Source: Melieria omissa (taxonomy: Eukaryota; Arthropoda; Insecta; Diptera; Ulidiidae). Taken from it: a stretch of 64,000 nt of DNA. A model generated the notes under the pieces. It did not search any database, was not told where the DNA came from, and saw only the letters and a program-made list of their open reading frames with translations. The position numbers and the translations under genes were made by a program. This document shows positions 1 through 11,398 of the stretch, in pieces (the first letter of the stretch is position 1; each line of letters opens with the position of its first letter). The stretch lies in assembly GCA_963971225.1 (NCBI GenBank), contig OZ020268.1:114358830-114422829 (forward strand). The letters are read 5' to 3'.

Positions 1-2878
1 TATTTGAAAGGAGCCGCTTAGGCTTTCGTTCAATGCTCAGGTTTACACAATTTTCACATTTAATCACTGCATCCCAATTACTGAGAATGCAATTGTTGTA
101 TTTACTGTTGTTGTTTGTCACACTTCAATCCAATACAAATGTATCCTTTTCGAGCGGCAACTCCACTTTGCACAATGCCGCACCAGATTTCAACTGCGCT
201 GCTTTCGGCTGTTACACACTCTACCGGCGGGATTTCGTTATAAATCTAATAAATTCGTGAATTTTGTCACACTTTATTTCGGCTAATTGTCCATTTGTCA
301 ATTTTTGGCTTGTTTTCTTTTGAAAATTGAATTTCAGTTGAATCGGGCATCCACTTTGCGCGCAACCAACACATACGAACGTAAACGAACGGTCTCTACG
401 AAGCGAATGAGCACTCGTTGGTGTACAACTAATTTCGTCTGCAGAATTTTGTGCCACACTGTGCAACCCTGAAGAGCTATGCGGATTTATGCTCGTAACC
501 AGTGTTGTTGCTTTCGGTTTTGTGAACTGTAAATACGACAGTTCATTGTGTTGCATGTGGCACGATTCAACATAACAGCGCAACAGCAAAAACGTACTCG
601 AGCCAGCAGCAAATAGCGAGTTTTTGTATGGAAGTCGGTTTCTGTTAGTTTACAGAGCTGTAGCACTGTCCTGAGCACAATGAACTGCAGCACAGTGAAC
701 CTAAAAGATGGAAATTCAGAATATTACAAAAGAAATTTACACTCTGAAATTGCGTTAATATTTCTGATAAGCAGCTAATTGCTATTATTAATCGACTAAT
801 TTTCCCACATGGAATTTATATACTTTAATTAACAAAAGGCTAAGTACTGACATTACGGCAAAATATCCTTTTAGCTGCTAGAAATATTTATTCTATTTCA
901 TCCAAAAGGCTTGATCACAACTATCTAGTAAAATACTAATCAAATAATCTTTTGATAGAGAAATCTGCCTACGCCGTTGGATTCTCTATTTATATTTATG
1001 AGCCTGAAAACCAAATCTTGATTTGAAATACAAAACTTCGTTGATTTTTTTCAGATATTCCCAATTGCCAAGTTCAACCCCCGAATATGCAGCAAAGACA
1101 TTCACACACACACAAATGATTACAATTAATAGCATTGCAGCTTGTAAACATGTGGCGACTTGTGCTGCCAATTCTCCCTTCAAATCACTTTCGTGGCCAA
1201 CAAACGGGGGTTGAATGTCCCACTGGCAGAAGATGCAGCAACTGCGCGACGCGACGCGCATAGTGGACGCTACTCATTTAGTGGCACTGATTGACTGACT
1301 GCTGCAGTTGCTGCAGCAGTCACCACCCAACAACAATAAAAACTCCCCGCTGCAATGACATTCAAGTCATTTTTCATTGGGCTGACGAGGAGAAGGAGAT
1401 CCTGTGAAGCGCACGTTCGCTGTGGCAAACAAAGCGGATTATCGAGTTCGATTGCAGTCGTCTCTCGGCTGCAGCAACGCGGCGGGCGCATTGGGTGGAT
1501 TGCGGTGTTGGTGGTGGTGGATTGCCGCGACGCACTTCTCCCGTCACGGTCACTGTGCCTATGCATCGTGCGCCTGCAGACGAGGCCAGTTTCTGCATTC
1601 GGTGGTTCGTGGCTGGCAAAGGGTTGATTTTCAAGTTTCGAGCGAATAACAATTTACTATACAATACATACAATAGAAGAAAAAGAGAAAAGCAACAACG
1701 CAAGCATTCAGCTTTAAATACTGCAGGAAATATGGGACGAAATTCGGGCAACTTTCCACTTTCCCAGGCGTGCAATAAAACTTCGCTTCAGCATTTGCAT
1801 TGTGGGATATTATGGTGTGCGAATGTTGCTGTTGTTGCTATCGTTTTATTAAAATGACAGCCCAATAATTTTACCCAAATGCACACTTAGCGTATATTTT
1901 TAGAATTTTTGATAGAGCTTTGGTGTCTATGCATAAATGTGTGTGTGTGTGCGTGAGACTGTGTGTAAAAGGGCTTCAGGGGTATTGTTGCCCGTCGTGG
2001 GTGATGCTGATGTGTTCAAATTTAGGCTCAGTGTCTACGCATTCCCTCCTTTTTTTACTGTTTCGGGTTTTATCTGCTGCCGACACTGAACGCTGAAGTT
2101 TGTGATTTATTGATTGATAATGCTTAGAATAGATCTGTGCTCACCATGGTCAATGGGTTATCGGGTGTTTTGAAATGTTGCATGCACTTTAATCGAAGGG
2201 CCAGCAACAGATCGAAGGGAAGCAACATTTTTCATTAATATAACTTATTATTTAATTTCCATAGGACCGTTGTCAAGGGGACATTCCTATCTTAACATTG
2301 GCCCATAGCGCAAGAAGGACTCTTGCATTGCCACCCCAGCCTAACATATTACATCAATAAATTTAACGTCTTCTTATTACATATATTAATTTCATTAAAG
2401 TGATATAATTGCCTGCAAATTACAAATATTCTAATGAATTACACACACCAGCTGCATTTTCTGCACGGTTCCCACTCAAAGTCAAAATCAGTGGCAATGT
2501 GAAAGGAGCTACTTGCAACCCGACGACAAATAAACAAATCCCATTGAAGCTTGTAGGAAGTCACGTGCCAGCCAACGTCGCGTAATAGCAAAGAAAAAAA
2601 AAAGCGATGAACTTGCATATTGCACCCGCTCGTGGCGTTTCTGATGCGTTTAATAACAAAATAAGAAGCAAATAATTGCCACTACAGCAACTCGAGACTT
2701 GAGAGACTATCCCAATCTCTGCCAGCCGCCCGTTTCCGACCCAGGCATCCATCTTAACATTAAAGCTTTTACGCGTGCAGTGTGCAAACATGTTCGGGAA
2801 TGGAAATCGATAATTCGCCCATGGATTCAACCAGCCAGCCACCCATTGTATCAGCGACCAACTCTTGTGGTCATAAGA
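1..2878. other. Intergenic, no gene seen
   Basis: AT-rich noncoding sequence with short GT/CA runs (for example near 1938-1965). The open frames on both strands between 1,270 and 1,860 overlap one another, lack recognisable domains and have no convincing splice context, so I treat them as chance. No RNA gene was recognised. Confidence 0.5.
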
Positions 2879-2886
2879 GCAAAAGA

Positions 2887-3032
2887 CAGGGGCGGATTCA
2901 GAAAAATTATTTTAGGAGGGGGCTTTTAAAAAGTAATTCTTTAATGTTCATAAATGTTTATGTAGTTTTAAAGTCGATCCTAACATTTCGGGAGTTTCAA
3001 CCCCCAAAGACTCCCGCCTGAATCCGCCACTG
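2887..3032. mobile_element. hAT-like MITE, copy 1
   Basis: A 146-bp element with terminal inverted repeats. The left end reads CAGGGGCGGATTCAG and the right end CTGAATCCGCCACTG. It is flanked by 8-bp near-identical direct repeats, gcaaaaga (2879-2886) and gcaaaagg (3033-3040). Eight-bp target duplications and CAG-type termini are characteristic of hAT transposons. The interior (poly-G/C flanks, AT-rich centre) matches a second copy at 24456-24612. It has no coding capacity and would have been moved by a transposase encoded elsewhere. Confidence 0.8.
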
Positions 3033-4273
3033 GCAAAAGGGCTGTTTTCGCTCGCCTTCGTATGCAAAACACACACACTTCCCACTCGTACAACCCCCAA
3101 TCACCCCAATGCCAGACGTGCATTTCTACCACGTCAACAAATCAACCCCCCAGCCACCGCTGCCTTCCAAACAACACTCTTCTGTTTGGTGCAGCCGAGT
3201 CCTTCGATAAGGTTGTTGTATTGTGCGGCGCTCGCTTTGTTTATCGTCCCAATGTTGTCTGTCGGTTATTGCACGTTTTCATGGCGATTTGCAGAATCGC
3301 CCAGACATGCCACGTGAGCGGCCTACACTGCAATTTTATTGCATACAATAAACTTTGTTATATGCTCTGACTCTAGTACTCTGTTCTGTTTGTATTTCAT
3401 GCATTCGCACAGTGAAAATGCACTCAAATTGCTCGTAACATAAATTCACGTATTTTCTCAGCGATTTTTCTATTCTTTTAATTTTAAATTTATTTTATTC
3501 TGAAAATACTACATATCTACATTCAAAATAGCGGCGCCGAAATAGAGCCATGACTGACAGGTTCACAGGGCGACGCTATGCCATTTGCTGTGCAAACAAG
3601 CCGAATCTAAGGTAAACAAACCACTTGAGCAAAGTGCCATTCCTAGGAAACTCCTACTTGTGTTGCTTAGCAATGGCCAACAGCAAAGCTGGGCCACCCC
3701 TTCTAGGCGTTCGGAATTGAGAGAACTCTCGTTACAGTTGCCAAAAGTATAAGAGCCATAAGAACAGTGGTGAAGGGTTTTAAAGAGTCGCTGGCAGTAA
3801 GATTTGTATTCACATATGTAACTATGGAGAGAATACATGTGTATGTTTTTATTTTCTGAATTTAAAGCAAATTCTACATAAAAAATTCATTTAATAAAAC
3901 AAAAAACAATATATTACCAGCATTTATTGTTTCAAAGTGTGCGACTCTCGACCTTTGGATTAACACATAAAATACCATGTTTATACATTTGTTGCGCTTG
4001 ATCATAACTTAGAAGAAGATTTACACTTTACTATACCATTTTTTTTACAAAATTTCCTACGACAGAAACTTCCTAGGCTTCTAATTTTATGTATGTATCA
4101 GTGTTGCCACTTCAACAATTTTTTTCCGACCAAACTTCCGACAAAATCCGACATCAACCGACCAAATTAAAAATTTGCGTCATCTTTAAAGTAGTTTTTA
4201 AATTACAATTTAATTTTTTTAAATAAATTTTGTGGACCAATTTGGTTCGAAAAGACCAAAAGCATGGTATGTA
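3033..4273. other. Intergenic, no gene seen
   Basis: Noncoding, AT-rich. A minus-strand open frame at 3563-3838 has no domain and is probably chance. A possible transposon end (cagtgttgcc, near 4101) was examined and not supported. Confidence 0.45.
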
Positions 4274-4792
4274 CTACATGGGCTGAAAAGTCTTTGGCCT
4301 GAGATAGAGATGGCGCCAAAAATTAAGAATTATTGTATTGTACATGGAAAACCATCCTTAACTTAGATTCTGTCAAAGTTTCATGACATTTGGTTGACTC
4401 GTTTTCAAGTTATTGCTTTCGAAGTGACGCTACCTCTGAATTTTTGTAAACAATGGAAAAAAGTGAATTTCGTGTTTTGATAAAACATTGCTATTTAATG
4501 GGCAAAAATACAGATGTATTATAACATTTATCAAGCCATGCTTTTGTTTCCACTGTATTTTTGCCCATCAAATAGCAATGTTTTATCAAAACACGAAATT
4601 CACTTTTTTCCATTGTTTACAAAAATTCAGAGGTAGCGTCACTTCGAGAGCAATAACTTGAAAACGAGTCAACCAAATGTCATGAAACTTTGACAGAATC
4701 TAAGTTAAGGATGGTTTTCCATGTACAACACAATAATTCTTAATTTTTGGCGCCATCTCTATGTCAGGCCAAAGACTTTTCAGCCCATGTAG
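4274..4792. mobile_element. Palindromic (foldback) mariner derivative
   Basis: The two halves of this 519-bp element are near-perfect inverted copies of about 240 bp around a short central spacer, flanked by TA on both sides (4272-4273, 4793-4794). Each arm starts with a mariner-type terminal repeat (ctacatgggctgaaaag) and runs into the first codons of a mariner transposase. The left arm has ATG at 4453 on the plus strand and reads MEKSEFRVLIKHCYLMGK. The right arm has ATG at 4613 on the minus strand, encodes the same start and continues through VETKAWLDKCY across the spacer. It is therefore two 5' ends of one mariner joined head to head, with no complete transposase. TA target choice fits Tc1/mariner insertion. 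Confidence 0.88.
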
Positions 4793-6412
4793 TATGCATA
4801 AGTAAACACCTCCAGAGGTAGTATTAAATTTACTCCATGCCAAAACTTCTATCGAATGGGGCAACGCTACTAATAACAAAATGTTTTAGTAACTAATTGT
4901 TTTTAATTTTCCTTCATATTAACCTCTGAAATTACTCTCACCCTTAATTTATCAGCTCATGGAATCATCAGCTTTAGTGCACAATAGTGGTCATAAAAAA
5001 ATGCCATTAAAGTGAAGTTTTAAGCGCCCACACCTCATTACCGTCAAATTCGTACCTTTCAAGGGAAATCAAGCCCAGTCGACTTTAATCGATAATAAAA
5101 AAAAACCCATAACTGCAGTGAAGTGAATACAGACTGCAGTCGACAATGTGCAGCTGTAAAATCCGAAATGAGAATGTGCCACAAATTAACAAACAACCAA
5201 CAGCGGCAAACCCCTTCAGTTTTATGACAACACTGCTGTCAACATTTGCGGCCAAATGTGCCCAAAAATAACAACAATTACAATTTCCTCCAAATAATGC
5301 TTACCGGTAATAAAATAATAAAAAAAAACAAAAACATACAACGTCAGTTGACATGGGCGTTAGTCCAGAACCATGTCATAACCTCACTTCAATACGTGTG
5401 ATTGCGCCCCACCGACCACCGGTGAGAGACAAATTATTCCAAATTACGACTAGCTGAAGTGATGAATTTTCGTATACATGGCCTCTATGTATTTATGCTT
5501 GCAGATGTGTAGCTGGAAATGGAATGAAAAAGAGAGACAAGAAATTGTCAAACAAATTACAAAAGGTGGCAGACACGCATAGACGCGTGAAAATTCTACG
5601 ATAGCCATTGGCTTCCACCTTTAATGACACCACCGACATGTCACACATTAGTCCAGCACACACACACTCAATCGATGATAATTATGTTTATTTACGTTTT
5701 TGCTTACTACTCGTTTGTTATTTTATTTATTTATTTATCTGTTTGTTCGGACAGTCAATGGACAATGGTTCTAGTACACCACCGAAAAGATGCATGGATC
5801 ATAGGCGGAGCGCAAAGAAAAATACGTTTGGCCGTTCTGAATGCATCGAGAAATTAATTCGTTCAGCGAACTGGAACCAATAATGAACTCTGCGCGATGC
5901 AATTGCCGAGATTAGGGAAAATGGTTTGTAACGGTTTTTGGAAATATTTACGAAAAGAATATAGGAACAATATAGGAAATGTAACTACAATTTTTAATCT
6001 TTGCTTAAACTGACGTTGAAAGCACTTCCATTCATAATTAATATTTTCAACAGATTTTATTTGCGCTTATTGTTCACACTGCACACACAGAGCACCGGAA
6101 CTTTGTACATTCGCTTCCAGCACTAAAATCTTACATGCATTCCATACACCATGGGCGTAGAACTTGTTCATGGGAGGGTTACAATATTTGTTTGCCAATT
6201 TAGTATTACATTTTTTTTAAGTAAACTGAACTTTTCAAAGGAGAAAAACCAATTTGCCAATTTAGTAATACTAAACTGAAAGTTTAGTAAGTAAACTGAA
6301 CTTTTCAAAAGAGACATTTTGTGGTGGTGCCACATATATGTGACTTAGTGCATTGGAGATTTAAAAAATTGTTATTCACTGTAAACGAAGTTATTGCGTC
6401 CGAAGTAAAAGT
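4793..6412. other. Intergenic, no gene seen
   Basis: AT-rich noncoding DNA. The overlapping plus-strand frames at 5608-5883 have no domain. An imperfect tandem duplication lies at 6191-6315 and is listed separately. Confidence 0.45.
6191..6315. repeat. Imperfect tandem duplication, about 60 bp
   Basis: Two adjacent copies begin tttgccaatttagta and end aagtaaactgaacttttcaaa (about 6191-6245 and 6253-6315). The second copy carries an extra aaactgaaagtttag palindromic segment. No function is apparent. Confidence 0.6.
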
Positions 6413-6615
6413 ATGTTTTTGTCACTGGTACAAAAATTCGATGCTAATTTGCAAAGGGCAAATATTAAGTTTTGCTTTAAAGTTTATAAAACTTTAACCG
6501 AAACATTTCAATTGATGAACCAAGTTTATTATGATGATCGCTTATCTCATGGCAGACTTCATGAGTGGTACACGCGATTTAAAAACGATTGTGAGGACAT
6601 GAATTATGACCAACC
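6413..6615 (+). pseudogene. Mariner transposase N-terminal fragment
   Basis: The translated frame contains RANIKFCFKVYKTLTETF, followed by a tyrosine-rich linker and HEWYTRFKNDCEDM. This is the pattern of the N-terminal helix-turn-helix region of irritans/SETMAR-type mariner transposases (HTH_48 family). It stops matching at about 6615, where a SINE-like sequence begins. No catalytic DDD region was found downstream. The start codon at 6413 is simply the first ATG in frame. This is a dead fragment; family placement rests on pattern recognition alone. Confidence 0.7.
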
Positions 6616-6945
6616 TGTTCTTCTTCTTTTTCTTCTTGACTGGCACGACAGCCACGAGACTATGGCCTAGCTACCCGCAACCAACCGTGTTGTACGTGCG
6701 AATGATTTTTGGGTTTTATAAGGTTAGAAGGGACCTACAATTTTATGCCGATTCCGAACGGCGAGTTGGGAGCCTTTTCATAGGCAATTTTACTCTCAGA
6801 GGTTTGCCATTTCCTGCTAAGAGGACAGCCGCCGAAAGAAAAATTGTTGTTTTTCTTTTTTTTCGGTGTGAACGCAACAGAGTATTGAACTCGCGGAGTC
6901 TTGACTCGCGGCCCAACACACTAGCCAGCTGAGCTACGGCGGCTG
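6616..6945 (-). mobile_element. tRNA-derived SINE
   Basis: Read on the minus strand, a tRNA-like head starts near 6945. It has an exact RNA polymerase III A box (TAGCTCAGCTGG, 6936-6925) and a degenerate B box (GAGTTCAATACTC, 6892-6880) 32 nt apart. A body follows with the motif CGCCGTTCGGAATCGGC and the phrase tgtaggtccctt, which I recall from insect SINEs. It ends in a GAA-rich tail near 6616-6640. It abuts the mariner fragment at about 6615, suggesting insertion into that element. I could not define a clean target duplication. Confidence 0.72.
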
Positions 6946-9900
6946 CCGTACGTGTAAGCCAACTGAAATCCGCGATTACTGCAGATTCCATCAAAACTTG
7001 ACGGTCATTCATCATAGATCAGCCAAAATCTACTTGAAATTGGATTTAACCTTCGCTTTTCTTACACCCTTCCGGGTGATCTCTTTAATACTCATGTTCA
7101 ATACCTGCCAGAGTATTTATCCAGTATATGTAGGTATGATTTTGACTTACTGAACAAATTCGAAAGTAGTTTTCAATAACATAAACAATAATTTTTTTGG
7201 AAATATAATTCATGTTTTTTTGTTATTATTGTTTGTACCTCAGGCGCATAGGTACAGTTGACGTACCTCAGTAAGTGCTCAATAAACCCTTTGGAAAGAA
7301 ATCGTCTAATATTTTCCACAGTCGCAAATAAATCGTTAAAGTTAAGCTTTTTTCGAAAAACGGACTATCACCAGAGGAAGAGGTATGGAAAAAATTATTT
7401 ATTTATAAAGAGTTTTATGCAAAATGGCGGCGGAAGCGCCTGGCGTCTCCCAGATGAGTATTGGTCAAGGACGAATACAAAAATCTTTGAAAAGGCGAAG
7501 TTTAAGCACCTAAATAAATGTATCGCATCGGTTCTGACACCCGAACCCCCGGCCCCCCCTTGGCTACAACCATGCGAGACACATATACAACAATAAATTA
7601 TGAGCCAGGAAACACTCGTCGCGGAGTGGGCGAGTTTCAGCACTACGAAGTGAAAATAATGCAGAAAATCTAAATTGAAAAACAAGTAAGAGTGTTTCAG
7701 TCGGTCATAACCGACTTGTTCATTCATTAAGTAGCTCACTAAAATATTTTTAGTAAAAATGTTTCCCTTTTTCAGCGTAAAAACCGGTTATAAATCACAT
7801 TTCAACAGAAGAATTTTACAAAAGAAACAACTTTGTAAAGTTGTAAAATTTTTACAAAAGCAATGCGATTTTTTTAATTATCATTATTGGTACTGTTGGT
7901 ATGAAAATTACAAACTAGAATACTCTACTAAATTTCGCGTCCGGATTTTAATCGAGTTATACACAGCCACGTCCCCTTCTGGACGTTACAAACGTGCTCA
8001 CAAAACGAATCTTGTCTGTGGCACCATTGCAGGGTGTAATAACAACATAATCACCAACACCATAGTGTTCATGATGATGCTACAAATCAACAGCAGATAC
8101 ATCATACAGAATGGGCTTAAACACCAACAACAACAACAACTGATTTTGCGCAATGCATGGCAACTGGGTTACCACAGCGCGCATTTAAATCGGAAATCAA
8201 TGGTTTTTCGCGTAACTTCCGCACCCCCCCGACATTTCTGGCACACGCACACCGACCTGAACAGATATATACTCGTTGCTAAGGTGGTGGCGGTGCGATT
8301 AGTACTTCGGACGCGGCGACAATTTCACGGTGAACGCGAATTTTTGCACCCAAATTGCGCAATGAAAAGTTGCAATGGTGCGCTGCGACAATTGCATTTG
8401 CTATTTAATGTATGTGTGTATGTATGTATATGTGTTGCTCAGACCGCTCTAAGGGATGACAGTAATGCTTCGATCGCAGCTGAATTAAACGAAACCACCC
8501 CATAAAGTTAGGGCATATAAAAATGAGAAAATATTGCACAACAAAAACTTCGGCCCAGTGCAACGTCACAGGGATACTGGAGCTGATGAATGCAATTTCA
8601 TCAATTCGAAATCTTTCCAACCCTCAAATGTCCTGTGCAGTTGCAATATGCGTCTGTGTGGCATTTTGTATGCGCAGAACGTGAATAGACGATCACGGCT
8701 CACGATCGACGTTCTATAATGCGAGCTGGAAATTCAATTGAAATCGTGCCAACACTCAATGCGTGCGCCCCTACAATGAGAGTCTTTTTTATTTGTTCCT
8801 TTTTTGGTTGCCATCAAGTCTCGGCATACGCTGACACCGTTTTTGTTGTGCAACTGCAGCTGCACAAGGCTGGTGTTCCATTCACCGCCTGCTGCTGGTT
8901 GTCATTCGGTATTTCATAGTTGTTGGCAGGCGCCAAAACCAGCCTCGACCGACGATGACAACCTTTGTTATTTATACTTACCTGATATTAGAGTCGCTAA
9001 CGAGATGCGAACCTGACTGTGCGCATCGACCGAAGTGCGTTAATGGTAGTTCACAGTCAGCCGAATTAATGTCATCCAGGGAGTACGTTTTCCACGCAGC
9101 AGCAAATTTCGTCCTTGCAGTGTGGTAGCAATGGAAAGTTGGGATACTGAATGTTGGTCGATAATGGCAACAAGCTGGTTTCATTCGCTGTCACGCGGAA
9201 GTGTTAGCGTCATCACTGGGCGAAGGGTGCACCGGCGATATTGCTGCTTGTTGTCGCAATTTGTTGCGTTACATTGTTGTTGTGCAAACCCTTTTATCAG
9301 TTTTTCGGAATCAATTTTTGTTTTGAACATTTTGTTAGGTAAAAAAAAAACATGCTGGTCTTGTTATGAGTTCAACTTGTGCTTGTACGGCAGTTGTAAT
9401 TGCGTTGTAATTGAGTACCAGTTACGAAACCATGTAGGAGATGTGTGCAATATGCCGAAACAGGGGTACAAACTGGTGTATTATAGTGCAAACACGAATC
9501 GAACATTTTGTTTATAGAAAAGTGTGCCAGGTAATTTACTTCGATTTTTTTACACAAATTTATTGAGTTAGTGAGGCGTTGCGCATTAAAAACATTAAAT
9601 TGGTTTTGTTTTTAGACTGGTATAAGTGTTTATTTCCATATAAAATGTTCCCTGCAATGCATCTGGGGTTGTTTATAGAGTCTTACTTAATCTGCACCGA
9701 AATGTATAGAAAAATATGGTCCAACTTATGTCTTTGCCTGTTTTACTCCAAAAATCTAAACGTAATTTAGGCTTTCTTAAAAAGAAGGACCTTGTACGGA
9801 AGCGGTAGGATTCTATGAAATTCATAAAAGTGAAGTTATTGGCCACTTTTACAGAAATCTACTAATTGTTAGATATAAAGTGAGACTTCGAGCGATTATG

Positions 9901-10418
9901 AGGGATAGAAAAGAAAAGAGGGGTTTTAGTTGGTATGTCGGCAGACCGACAGGCACGGGCCTCTATCAAGATGATCCACATCCTGCGCTTAAAAAGGGCC
10001 TAACCTTTACTTATACCAGTCTTTCATATTGCGATAATAATACACTTTTAACAAATGTCAAATATGTATTTCCTTTTGCCTTAAATCTTTCTCGTTCAAA
10101 AACAAAACTTATTAAAGCATATTTTATAGATTTGTTTCCAAGTAATATTCCCAAAACCTTACTTAACCTACTTACAAAAATCTCTATTTATCTATCACTG
10201 TCACACTGCAATCGCGCAAAATAATTAAATTTTCTTCTTCCTGTCAGCCAGAAGCCATGTGTTTCCATATCAAACCTTCGCTCGTGTTTCATACCCAACG
10301 ATCTTGGCACGTTCTCTCTTCCACACTCAAACACACCTATTTACCTAACAGTTGTGCTATGAAATTCGTTGCGTCATTCTCTACACACGGCTTGCCGCGC
10401 AACCGTTTCTAACTTTCT
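6946..10418. other. Intergenic, no gene seen
   Basis: Noncoding. The longest open frame (7759-8505, plus, 248 codons) has low-complexity Gln and His/Thr stretches, no domain and no splice logic, and I do not call it. A C-rich segment at 7548-7562 (cccccggcccccc) resembles a transposon end, but no partner end is convincing. Confidence 0.45.
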
Positions 10419-10432
10419 TACCACCTTGTTAT

Positions 10433-10640
10433 TTATTTATTTATTTATTTATAATAATTTACATAGAAATAAAATTTTTATATAAATTAAAGTACGCAGC
10501 ACTGGCTTCAAGGCCTTCAGCCGCCTTGTAATTAAATCTAAGAGTTAAGAACTTACGCTATGTGTTAGTACGTCCGTTGTTAGATAAATCTTAAGAGGTC
10601 ATTGTCTTTTAGAAAACTATATACATAATTGATGTTTTTT
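10433..10640 (-). mobile_element. 5'-truncated non-LTR retrotransposon fragment
   Basis: A 208-bp insert is flanked by an exact 14-bp direct repeat, taccaccttgttat, at 10419-10432 and 10641-10654. On the plus strand it begins with tttatttatttatttata, so on the minus strand it ends in a TAAA-repeat tail. A simple-repeat 3' tail plus a long target duplication is the signature of target-primed reverse transcription by a LINE-type element. Only the 3' end is present, so the clade cannot be named. Confidence 0.78.
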
Positions 10641-10654
10641 TACCACCTTGTTAT

Positions 10655-11159
10655 CCTTCGGTAATGTGTAGCATATCCTTTTTCTTCATTTATTACGAAA
10701 CGCATATGCTTCCTGTTTGATTGGTTCGCCCTTGATATTGACTTGCGTTCTCTTTATAATTAAAGAAGGGAAATCTTTCGATTGTTAGGGGTTTTCCCCC
10801 TTGCGGTAGCAAGTCGTCAACATTCGAGTAGTCAGCGGTAGATTGACGCAGTAGCGACAATGCTGTTGAATATGGCACAGTGGGTATGAGAAGAAGGAAA
10901 ATATGAAGTATGATTTGTTACGTTATATGTAAGTTGTACAAATAAATAATTAGACTGCTGGAAATCAGTTGTTAAACACTGACACTTTTTTGGTTAAGAA
11001 CTTTTTTGGGTTGAGAGTAACAGCAAATGGCATGAAAACAAAAGTAACAAAATAAAAGTACAAAGCTGTAATATCTGTTTTACTTAACGCTGGAATATCA
11101 ATTGCAAAAAGTTGCAAAGTAAGAACATTTAAAATTCTATAAACTTCTCACTTCCCCAG
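10655..11159. other. Intergenic, no gene seen
   Basis: AT-rich noncoding DNA. No repeat boundary or coding exon was recognised. Confidence 0.4.
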
Positions 11160-11394
11160 AAGAAATGAAAAAATATTCAAATTTTCGTTATGCGTCAAAT
11201 GTTTTATGCTTAAGTTATTTTACAGCCACAACGATGTGGTTGCTCTCATAGAAAAACACTCTAAAATACAGGGTCCGAGTGTAAAAATTAAAAAAATTTT
11301 TCTGGAATGTTGCTAATAAGTATGATCACCTCGAAGCCTAAACCGTAAAATGTTAAATTTTAGCTTTCCCCAGTAAAAACCTGTAGCCAACGGG
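11160..11394. mobile_element. TTAA MITE family 1, copy D (3' part)
   Basis: This segment matches the right half of the complete family-1 element at 28163-28668. Shared phrases include caaattttcgttatgcgt, gatgtggttgctctcatagaaaaac, acagggtccgagt and ccccagtaaaaacctgtag. It ends at gggTTAA (TTAA at 11395-11398). The left half is missing, so this is a decayed or truncated copy. Confidence 0.72.
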
Positions 11395-11398
11395 TTAA

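Noticed and set aside
4099..4872. Possible hAT element with ends agtgttgccact and ggcaacgct around the mariner palindrome
   Set aside because: No matching 8-bp flanks and the end similarity is only about 10 nt.
6880..6945. A tRNA gene on the minus strand
   Set aside because: A and B boxes are present, but the B box is degenerate, the acceptor stem does not close, and a SINE body follows.
6148..7575. Possible element bounded by catgggcgtag and a C-rich ctacaaccatg end
   Set aside because: The inverted match is too short and no target duplication was found.
7759..8505. 248-codon plus-strand open frame
   Set aside because: No domain, no splice context, and a Gln-repeat plus transposon-free intergenic composition; most likely chance.
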